NCBI RefSeq assembly: GCF_014697075.1
Contig: NZ_JACJRE010000031.1
Coordinates: 1-64,000, forward strand
Length of the DNA stretch: 64,000 nt
Direction: 5' to 3'
Origin: Tolypothrix sp. FACHB-123
GTDB lineage: Bacteria > Cyanobacteriota > Cyanobacteriia > Cyanobacteriales > Nostocaceae
Both the position numbers and the translations under genes were made by a program. Below the pieces are notes generated by a model. That model was not told the origin of the DNA and ran no database searches. It saw only the letters and a list, made by a program, of their open reading frames with translations. Positions within the stretch are counted from its first letter, which is position 1. The number at the start of each line of letters is the position of its first letter. This document shows positions 54,119 to 61,099 of the stretch, in pieces.

Positions 54119-54353
54119 TTTTCTCATGGCATTATCCATACATAGTTATAGTTAATTGGACAATCTCCATTAACTATTGCCTATGGGTGATGAGCAAATA
54201 ATTTATCGAAATTAAGCTATCTGTAGTTTCTGGATTTTTAGTACTCTGCGCAATTGGTATTTTTTATCCTTTTGGAGTAGTGCAGATGCTCAAATCCTTA
54301 GACAATCATCTCAAGAAAACCAATTATCTTGAAAAAGTGATTTTTCTAAGATT

Positions 54354-54947
54354 ATGTTAGGAAAATTTTTTCAGAAACCAGAGCAAGAAAATAACGAACG
54401 GGTTCCGCCTGGTCAATATTTGGCTAAAGGCTTTCCCGTTTTAACTTATGGTGCAACACCACAAATAAATATAGAAGAATGGGAATTTAAAGTTTGGGGT
54501 TTAGCAAAACCTGCTACTTTTACATGGGCAGATTTTATGGCTTTACCTCAATCTGAATTCACAGCAGATTTTCACTGTGTGACGCGCTGGTCTAAACTTG
54601 ATGTTAAGTGGACTGGGATTAAAGTTACAGATTTTATGAGTTTGTTAGAGGTAGATCCCCAAGCAGTTCATGTGATGGAACATTGCTATGGTGGCTACAC
54701 TACTAATATCTCAATGACAGATTTTGTCCGAGAAGAAAATTTCTTTGCTTTTCAATTATTTGGTGAACCCTTACCAGCAGAACATGGCGGGCCGATGCGC
54801 TTAGTTGTTCCCCATCTTTATGCTTGGAAAAGCGCTAAATGGATTAATGGTTTAGAGTTTCTCAACAGTGAAGAACTGGGTTTTTGGGAGCGTAATGGTT
54901 ATCACCAACGGGGTGAACCTTGGGCGGAAGAAAGGTATAGTTACTAA
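54354..54947 (+). CDS. Sulfite-oxidase-like molybdopterin oxidoreductase
   Basis: A 197-residue protein of the SO/MsrP-type molybdopterin domain: WEFKVWGLAKPATFTWADFMALPQ, the Mo-ligating Cys in ADFHCVTRWSKLDVKWTG, VMEHCYGGYTTNISM, and LPAEHGGPMRLVVPHLYAWKSAKWINGLEF. It lacks the dimerisation domain of animal sulfite oxidase, and no Tat signal is visible, so it is probably cytoplasmic. The substrate is unknown (sulfite or sulfoxide-like). ATG 54354. Confidence 0.88.
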   Translation: MLGKFFQKPEQENNERVPPGQYLAKGFPVLTYGATPQINIEEWEFKVWGLAKPATFTWADFMALPQSEFTADFHCVTRWSKLDVKWTGIKVTDFMSLLEVDPQAVHVMEHCYGGYTTNISMTDFVREENFFAFQLFGEPLPAEHGGPMRLVVPHLYAWKSAKWINGLEFLNSEELGFWERNGYHQRGEPWAEERYSY

Positions 54948-54998
54948 TTCGTAATTCGTAATTAATAAGAATTGCTGAAAAATACGCCGAGAAGGATA

Positions 54999-55029
54999 CT
55001 ACCCAGCATCTCCGGTTTTTGCTGGGTAG
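54999..55029. other. 10-base-pair hairpin upstream of the toxin-antitoxin pair
   Basis: CTACCCAGCA and TGCTGGGTAG are perfect arms around an 11-base loop, 35 bases before the HigB start. It could terminate the molybdoenzyme transcript or be the autoregulatory site of the TA pair. Confidence 0.5.
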
Positions 55030-55064
55030 CACCCTCATATTTGAAAGAATATTATAATTTTAGT

Positions 55065-55358
55065 ATGCGAATCATTGCTCGCAGTACTTTACGGCAATTT
55101 TGGGAAATACATCCTGATGCCGAGCAGCCACTCAAAACTTGGTATGATGAAGTTTCTCGTGCAGAATGGACTAGTCCGACAGATATTAAAATTACTTATC
55201 GAAATGCCAGTATTATTGCTAATAATCGCGTAGTTTTTAATATTAAAGGCAATAAATATCGCTTAATTGTTCACGTTCGTTATGACATTAATATTGTTTT
55301 CATCCGCTTTGTAGGTACGCACTCTGAATACGATAACGTAGATGCGGCAACAATTTGA
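55065..55358 (+). CDS. HigB-family mRNA-interferase toxin
   Basis: A 97-residue RelE/HigB-type toxin: MRIIARSTLRQFWEIHPDAEQPLKTWYDEV, IIANNRVVFNIKGNKYRLIVHVRYDINIVFIRFVGTHSEYD. The KGNKYRLIV and IRFVGTHSEY blocks are the family's catalytic surface, used to cleave ribosome-bound mRNA. The frame extends to 54972, but the HigB start is ATG 55065. The antitoxin gene follows 10 bases later, in the toxin-first order of higBA. Confidence 0.88.
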   Translation: MRIIARSTLRQFWEIHPDAEQPLKTWYDEVSRAEWTSPTDIKITYRNASIIANNRVVFNIKGNKYRLIVHVRYDINIVFIRFVGTHSEYDNVDAATI

Positions 55359-55368
55359 GGTAATGTGT

Positions 55369-55749
55369 ATGCTCGAACTCCGACCAATCCGAAATGAAGC
55401 TGATTATCGTGTTGCACTTGATGAAATAGAAAGATTATTTGATGCAGAACCTAATACACTAGAATGCGATCATTTAGAAGTTTTAACAACTCTAGTAGAA
55501 GCATACGAACAACAACACTATCCAATTGCAGCACCAGAACCAATAGAAGCTATTTTGTACTATCTTGAATCTCGTGGTTTATCTACTCACGATTTAGAAC
55601 CTATTATTGGAAGTCTGGAAGAGGTTGCAGCAATTTTAAATCGCCAGCAACCACTAACATTAGAGATGATTCGGCGTTTAAATCAACAATTAGGAATTCC
55701 TGCTGATGTGCTGATTCAACCATACTCTCTCATGAAAAATTCAGCTTAA
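55369..55749 (+). CDS. HigA-type antitoxin
   Basis: A 126-residue protein: MLELRPIRNEADYRVALDEIERLFDAEPNT, then a C-terminal helix-turn-helix-like region (LEEVAAILNRQQPLTLEMIRRLNQQLGIPADVLIQ). This is the HigA family paired with HigB. ATG 55369 follows GAGG eight bases upstream; ATG 55342 would overlap the toxin gene and ATG 55363 is too close to the Shine-Dalgarno site. It neutralises the upstream toxin and represses the operon. Confidence 0.88.
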   Translation: MLELRPIRNEADYRVALDEIERLFDAEPNTLECDHLEVLTTLVEAYEQQHYPIAAPEPIEAILYYLESRGLSTHDLEPIIGSLEEVAAILNRQQPLTLEMIRRLNQQLGIPADVLIQPYSLMKNSA

Positions 55750-55766
55750 TGCAAAATGTGAACTAA

Positions 55767-57149
55767 TTAACCCAGGAATCGCTTGAGGAAAGCTAACTTT
55801 CCTTGATAAGGAGCGTAACGCCAATTTAAATCAAATAAAAACGAGTTTTGCAAAACACTTTTGCGGTGGGAGAAAGTGTCAAAACCAGCTTTACCGTGAT
55901 AACTACCAATACCACTATCACCCACACCACCAAATGGTAAAGACGGAACACCATATTGCATGATTGTATCGTTAAGACAAACTCCACCGGATGTAGTTTC
56001 CTGCAAAATGCGCTGTTGCAGGTTTTTGTTTTGCGAAAATAAGTATAAAGCTAAGGGTTTTGGTCGCGAGTTAATTAGGGCGATCGCTTCTTGGATGTCA
56101 TCATATTCAATAATGGGTAAAATCGGCCCAAAAATCTCTTCCTGCATAATTGCATTATCTAAAGAGACGTTCTCAAGCAGCGTGGGAGCTATATAACGTT
56201 CCGCCAGGTTCGTTTTTCCACCAATGATGACTTCACCATTTTTTAGAAGATTTACTAATCTATCAAAGTGTTTTGTAGAGATAATACGAGCATAATCAGG
56301 ACTCGTTTCTGGGTTATCTCCATAAAATTCTTTGATAGTTTTTTTCAGTCCTTCTACTAAATTTATTTTAATTTTTTTATCAACTAAAATATAGTCAGGA
56401 GCGATACAAGTTTGTCCAGCATTTACAAATTTACCCCAAATAATCCGCTTAACGGTGTGTTCTAAGTTAATTTCTGTATCTACAATACAAGGGCTTTTAC
56501 CACCTAATTCTAAAGTAACTGGTGTAAGGTGTTTTGCTGCTGCTTCCATGACAATTCTGCCGACATTTGTACCACCAGTAAAAAAGATATAATCAAATTT
56601 TTCTGCTAACAGATTTTGGCTAGTTTCTACACCACCTTCTACCAGTGCAATATATGCTGGATCAAAATATTTAGCAATTATCCCAGCCAGCAAACTAGAG
56701 GTATGAGGCGCAAGTTCTGAAGGTTTGAGAATTGTACAATTTCCAGCCGCGATCGCACCAACTAAAGGCCCAATCATTAAGTTAAATGGATAGTTCCAAG
56801 GGCCGATAATTAAAACTACTCCTAAAGGATCTGGATAAATTTTAGCTGAGTATTGCAAAAATTCCAGAGGAACGGCGGCTTTTTGTGGCTTAGTCCAAGT
56901 TTTGATATGCTTAATTGCGTAATCAATTTCTTTATATACTAAAATTTCTGTAGCATAAGCTTCAAATTCTGGTTTATTTAAATCGGCTTTTAATGCTTGA
57001 ATAATTGCTTGTTCATTTTCTATAACTGCTTGTTTGAGAATTTTTAATTTTTCTATGCGAAAAGCAACATCTTTAGTTTTACCAGTTTGAAAAAATTCGC
57101 GTTGTTTATGAATAATATCGTTGATAGAAATTGATAATTCAGTAATCAT
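55767..57149 (-). CDS. Aldehyde dehydrogenase (ALDH3-like)
   Basis: A 460-residue NAD(P)-dependent aldehyde dehydrogenase. Catalytic Cys in NAGQTCIAPDY, Glu in VTLELGGKSP, GPWNYPFNL and FTGGTNVGRIV (cofactor loop), and EIFGPILPI. Its length and the C-terminal hydrophobic segment (LQNSFLFDLNWRYAPYQGKLAFLKRFL) resemble fatty-aldehyde (class 3) dehydrogenases that attach to membrane, which in cyanobacteria oxidise long-chain aldehydes. ATG 57149. It converges with the HigBA pair. Confidence 0.92.
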   Translation of the reverse strand: MITELSISINDIIHKQREFFQTGKTKDVAFRIEKLKILKQAVIENEQAIIQALKADLNKPEFEAYATEILVYKEIDYAIKHIKTWTKPQKAAVPLEFLQYSAKIYPDPLGVVLIIGPWNYPFNLMIGPLVGAIAAGNCTILKPSELAPHTSSLLAGIIAKYFDPAYIALVEGGVETSQNLLAEKFDYIFFTGGTNVGRIVMEAAAKHLTPVTLELGGKSPCIVDTEINLEHTVKRIIWGKFVNAGQTCIAPDYILVDKKIKINLVEGLKKTIKEFYGDNPETSPDYARIISTKHFDRLVNLLKNGEVIIGGKTNLAERYIAPTLLENVSLDNAIMQEEIFGPILPIIEYDDIQEAIALINSRPKPLALYLFSQNKNLQQRILQETTSGGVCLNDTIMQYGVPSLPFGGVGDSGIGSYHGKAGFDTFSHRKSVLQNSFLFDLNWRYAPYQGKLAFLKRFLG

Positions 57150-57273
57150 GTTTTTTATAGGGGCTAGAGGCTAGGGGCTAGGGAAGGGAGAAAAGAGGGA
57201 TAAGGAAAGGGGGACAAGGGAGACAAGGAAGAAATTATCAATGACAAATAACCAATGACTATTGACTATTGAC

Positions 57274-58419
57274 TCATATTTTTACAGGTAGCATAACAAT
57301 AAATACACTACCTTGACCCAACTCAGATTTAACTAGAATATTTCCTTGATGAGCTTCAACAATTCGCCGGGAAAGATACAGCCCTAAGCCACTACCAGAA
57401 CTCTTGTGACTTCCTTGGCGAAAACGCTCAAATAATGTGGTTTTTTCTTCAGGTGAAATACCGGGGCCTGTGTCTTCTACTTCAACAATTAGGAATTCAC
57501 TAAAAGCGGAATTTTCCACAGCATCTAAATACGACTTTTTGCTGCTTTGGGTTGTTGAACCAAGATGAATATTTACTGAGCCAGAATCGGTAAATTTTAT
57601 AGCATTACCAATTAGGTTAGTCAATAAACGATGCAATTCTAAGCGATCGCCCATGACTGAATTGATGGTTAACTCTTGAGCAATTCCTAAATTCATCGAC
57701 AGTGATTTTGCTTCAGTTAAAGGTGTTAATTCTCCCACCACCTCCTCTAATAATTGGCGGAGGTTCACTGGTTGAAATGCCAAGGTTTTGCGACCAGCTT
57801 CAAAGCGGTAAACTTCCAATAGGGTATTCACCATTGACAGCAAATTGGTGTTGCTACGCGCCATAATCGCGATCACTTCCTCCATTTGCGGTGATAATGC
57901 TCCCAAAGCACCCTGCTGAAACAGCATGAGTACGCGATCGGCGGCTACAAGGGGGGTGCGTAAGTCGTGGGTGAGACGGGAAACAAAATCTTCGCGCTGA
58001 CGAGCAATTTCATCGCGTTCATCGATACTATGTTTTAAGCGTAAGAGCGATCGCACTCGTGCTAATAATTCATCCACAGTTACAGGTTTGCGGATAAAGT
58101 CATCAGCGCCTAAATCTAATCCCTTAGCAACATTTGGCGCATCATGAGCAGTAATCAGCAGTATGGGGATATATTGCTGCATGGCAGTATTTCCACGTAT
58201 GCGCCGAGTAACTTCGTAACCATCCATTCCCGGCATCATTAAATCCAGCAATACCAAATCACAAGGAGATGCTTCGAGTTGCGCTAATGCTGAAGCACCA
58301 TTTTCTGCTGTGCTAACTGTGTAGCCTTCTTCCTCCAAAATAGTTTTGATTAAAAACACGTTATCTGGGGAATCATCTACAACCAAAATTTTGTCAGAGC
58401 GAGAATTTTGCGAGTTCAT
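57274..58419 (-). CDS. Response regulator-histidine kinase hybrid
   Basis: A 381-residue protein. Receiver domain at 10-125 with the phospho-acceptor Asp in CDLVLLDLMMPGMDGYE, then HisKA with the phospho-acceptor His in SRLTHDLRTPLVAADR, and a HATPase (N box HRLLTNLIGNAIKFTDSG, G1 VEDTGPGISPEEK, G2 GSGLGLYLSRRI). There is no membrane or PAS sensor; the receiver may itself be the input, taking phosphate from another kinase. ATG 58419. It is divergent from the TCD1-trypsin operon 170 bases away. Confidence 0.93.
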   Translation of the reverse strand: MNSQNSRSDKILVVDDSPDNVFLIKTILEEEGYTVSTAENGASALAQLEASPCDLVLLDLMMPGMDGYEVTRRIRGNTAMQQYIPILLITAHDAPNVAKGLDLGADDFIRKPVTVDELLARVRSLLRLKHSIDERDEIARQREDFVSRLTHDLRTPLVAADRVLMLFQQGALGALSPQMEEVIAIMARSNTNLLSMVNTLLEVYRFEAGRKTLAFQPVNLRQLLEEVVGELTPLTEAKSLSMNLGIAQELTINSVMGDRLELHRLLTNLIGNAIKFTDSGSVNIHLGSTTQSSKKSYLDAVENSAFSEFLIVEVEDTGPGISPEEKTTLFERFRQGSHKSSGSGLGLYLSRRIVEAHQGNILVKSELGQGSVFIVMLPVKI

Positions 58420-58588
58420 GTAGCGACCAGGTATACGGTAAAATTAATTGTTCTCAGAGCTACTTTAATTGGTATTATTTCCTTTGGGTTATTACTGAAG
58501 GAGATTGCTCTAAGCAGAAAAATTATTTACATAAAAAAGTTTAATAAGTTTAAAAAAAATTAACAAATAATCACTAGCTAATTAAATT

Positions 58589-58933
58589 ATGGCTCGTAAA
58601 CTTTTAGAACTAAATACAGAAGATGGCGGCACGATTTTGGTAGCTGTAGAAATACCAGAAGTATCTGTGGGGCGTGTAGCTGCTACTGGTGAGTTACCGA
58701 TGGAAAAAGTAGAAGGTAGCTTCGATGCAGTTAAAGATTTAATAGTTCGCGGCTGTCGCCCAATTACAAAGGCATTTCACATCTTACAGCAAGAATCACA
58801 ACCGGTAAGCGGAGAAGTTGAGTTTGGGGTGAATTTTACCACCAAAGGCTCAGTTTATGTAGTTGAATCCAGTGGGCAAGCATCACTTAAAGTGAAAATA
58901 ACTTGGAATTTGGCAGCAAAAGAAAACAAGTAA
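58589..58933 (+). CDS. Trypsin-co-occurring domain protein (CU044_2847 type)
   Basis: A 114-residue protein of the small family found beside trypsin-like proteases in bacterial conflict loci: LLELNTEDGGTILVAVEIPE, the central EKVEGSFDAVKDLIVRGCRPITKAF, VSGEVEFGVNFTTKGSVYVVESSGQASLKVKITW. It is beta-rich and soluble, and presumably regulates or is a substrate/adaptor of the protease encoded nine bases downstream. ATG 58589. It is first in a unit with the trypsin-TIR-AAA gene. Confidence 0.82.
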   Translation: MARKLLELNTEDGGTILVAVEIPEVSVGRVAATGELPMEKVEGSFDAVKDLIVRGCRPITKAFHILQQESQPVSGEVEFGVNFTTKGSVYVVESSGQASLKVKITWNLAAKENK

Positions 58934-58942
58934 TAAATTTTC

Positions 58943-61096
58943 ATGAGTTGGGATTTAGTTAAAGCTTGTACTGTGGCGATCGCCACTCCGGAAAATAGCA
59001 TTCGGGGTACAGGCTTTTTCATCTCAACACAAGGACACTTACTTACCTGCGCCCATGTAGTTGAAGAGACTGGCGGTTGGGAAAACGTGCGAGTCAATGG
59101 GCAAAGGGTGGAGTTGGTTTATTTAGGCGATCGCACTGGCGATGATTTTGCCATCTTGCAATTACCTGGTTATCAGGGTGATTCAGTCCCCCTAGCTTTT
59201 AATTTTCAGCCAATGGATCGATTTTTGTCTATTGGTTATGGGCGTTTGGATTTTCCGCAAGGCGCTTCGATTGATGGCACAATCACTGATGTGAATCCCC
59301 AGTTTGAATTTAGCAACTTACCAATGTTGCGGTTGCGAGTTAAAGCGAATTCGCAACAAGTGCAAGGTGGGTATAGTGGTTCGCCTGTATTTAATGCGGA
59401 AACTCAGCGAGTTATTGGCATAATTGCTGCTTACGACAATACAGAAGGTGCATTGGCTTTACCACTAGCCACGATAAAACAAAAATGCTCAAATTTGTCA
59501 ATATTTCTGGATATTAATCAGAATGTACCACCGTTGCCACCAAATAGCGACAGCGCCAGAGTTTTTATTAGCTATCGCAGTCAAGACCCAGATTTGAGCC
59601 TTGCCCAACATTTTTATGAAGCCATCAAAGCAGCTGGACATGAAGCATTTATGGCGGGTGAGAGTATTCGCTTAGGGGAAAACTGGCCCCAGCGCATTGA
59701 TAGAGAATTAGAACGGTGTGATTATTTTCTGCTGCTGTTGTCTCCACAATCAGCAACTAGTGAGATGGTGACAGAAGAAGTAAGAAGGGCAAAACAGTTA
59801 CAGGATGTGCGTCCTGAGCATAAACCAGTAATTTTGCCAATTCGCGTCAATTTTCCCTTAAGTTCACCACTAAATTATGATTTACGGGGTTATTTAAGTC
59901 AGATTCAGCAGCGAGAGTGGAAATCGCCTGCTGATACTTCAAAGATTTTGCCAGAAATATTGAGTTTGTTGGCGGGTAGCCAAGACCTTGAAGACCTCAC
60001 CCCCTCAATCCCCCTCTCCGCAAGCACAGAGGGGGAGGTCGTCGTCCTTCATCCTTCAGATCCACCCCTACCAGTTGCAGAACCAGAATTACCAGAAGGA
60101 CAGGTAGATTTAGCTTCGGAATTTTATATTGAACGTCCCCCAATCGAATCTCGCTGCTACGAAGCAATTTTGAAGCCAGGATCTCTGATTCGGATCAAAG
60201 CACCGCGACAGATGGGTAAAACCTCACTCATGGCGCGGATTCTCCATCATGCTTCACAACAGAGTTGTTTAACTGTTCCTTTGAGCTTTCAGTTAGCAGA
60301 CGGAAAAGTTTTTGCCGATTTAGATAAATTTCTCCAGTGGTTTTGTGCCAGCGTGGGGCGACGGCTGAGGATATCTAACAAGCTAGGGGATTACTGGGAC
60401 GATATTTTTGGCAGTAAAGATAACTGCACTGCTTATTTTGAGGAGTATTTACTGGCACAAATCAACCAACCTCTTGTTTTGGGATTGGATGAAGTTGATT
60501 TGGTCTTCCAACATCGCGAAATAGCTGCTGACTTTTTTGGACTATTACGTGCTTGGCATGAGGACGGAAAAAATCGGGAGATTTGGAAAAGACTGCGGTT
60601 GGTAGTGGTGCATTCCACTGAAGTCTACATTCCAATGAATATCAATCAATCGCCCTTTAATGTAGGTTTGCCGATTGAATTACCAGAGTTTAACGCTCAA
60701 CAAGTGCTGAATTTGGCACAAAGGCATGGACTCAATTGGAGTTCAACCCAAGTTGAGCAGTTAATGGCAATGGTGGGAGGGCATCCCTATTTGGTAAGAG
60801 TCGCACTTTATAACATTGCCCGACAAGATAATACCCTTGATTTGCTGTTACAAACAGCACCCACAGAAGCTGGGCTTTATAGTGACCATTTGCGACGGCA
60901 TTTGTGGAATTTAGAACAACGTCCAGAATTAGCTGCTGCAATCAAGAAAGTAGTTGCTAATACTAGCCCAGTTCGCTTGGATTCGATAGAATGCTTTAAA
61001 TTACTCAGTATGGGATTACTGCAACTGCAAGGAAATGATGTTACGCCTCGTTGCAATTTGTATCGTCAATATTTCCGCGATCGCCTGAGAGTTTAG
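58943..61096 (+). CDS. Trypsin-like protease / TIR / AAA-like ATPase fusion
   Basis: A 717-residue fusion. Residues 5-190 form a trypsin-like serine protease with His38 (TCAHVV), Asp68 (DDFAILQL) and Ser145 (GGYSGSPV). Residues 205-345 form a TIR domain (ARVFISYRSQDPDLSLAQHFY; candidate NADase Glu in SEMVTEEV, 274-279). Residues 388-717 form an AAA-like NTPase with P-loop APRQMGKTSLM and Walker B LGLDEVDLV. No membrane segment. The 350-366 linker is encoded by a GC-rich palindromic repeat. The next gene starts directly at its stop, and the TCD1 gene precedes it. A switchable protease-NADase effector for defence or cell death is the likely role; substrates are unknown. Confidence 0.88.
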   Translation: MSWDLVKACTVAIATPENSIRGTGFFISTQGHLLTCAHVVEETGGWENVRVNGQRVELVYLGDRTGDDFAILQLPGYQGDSVPLAFNFQPMDRFLSIGYGRLDFPQGASIDGTITDVNPQFEFSNLPMLRLRVKANSQQVQGGYSGSPVFNAETQRVIGIIAAYDNTEGALALPLATIKQKCSNLSIFLDINQNVPPLPPNSDSARVFISYRSQDPDLSLAQHFYEAIKAAGHEAFMAGESIRLGENWPQRIDRELERCDYFLLLLSPQSATSEMVTEEVRRAKQLQDVRPEHKPVILPIRVNFPLSSPLNYDLRGYLSQIQQREWKSPADTSKILPEILSLLAGSQDLEDLTPSIPLSASTEGEVVVLHPSDPPLPVAEPELPEGQVDLASEFYIERPPIESRCYEAILKPGSLIRIKAPRQMGKTSLMARILHHASQQSCLTVPLSFQLADGKVFADLDKFLQWFCASVGRRLRISNKLGDYWDDIFGSKDNCTAYFEEYLLAQINQPLVLGLDEVDLVFQHREIAADFFGLLRAWHEDGKNREIWKRLRLVVVHSTEVYIPMNINQSPFNVGLPIELPEFNAQQVLNLAQRHGLNWSSTQVEQLMAMVGGHPYLVRVALYNIARQDNTLDLLLQTAPTEAGLYSDHLRRHLWNLEQRPELAAAIKKVVANTSPVRLDSIECFKLLSMGLLQLQGNDVTPRCNLYRQYFRDRLRV
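59993..60040. repeat. Palindromic repeat inserted in frame within the protease-TIR-AAA gene
   Basis: GACCT...AGGTC outer arms and CCCCCTCT/AGAGGGGG inner arms (60010-60017, 60028-60035) form a GC-rich hairpin. The CCCTCAATCCCCCTCTCC run is typical of a cyanobacterial intergenic repeat, but here it is translated as the linker between the TIR and AAA-like domains (residues about 351-366). Confidence 0.7.
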
Positions 61097-61099
61097 ATG

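Noticed and set aside
59993-60040. Intrinsic terminator inside the fusion gene
   Set aside because: The hairpin has no T-run and the reading frame continues intact through it into a full AAA-like domain.
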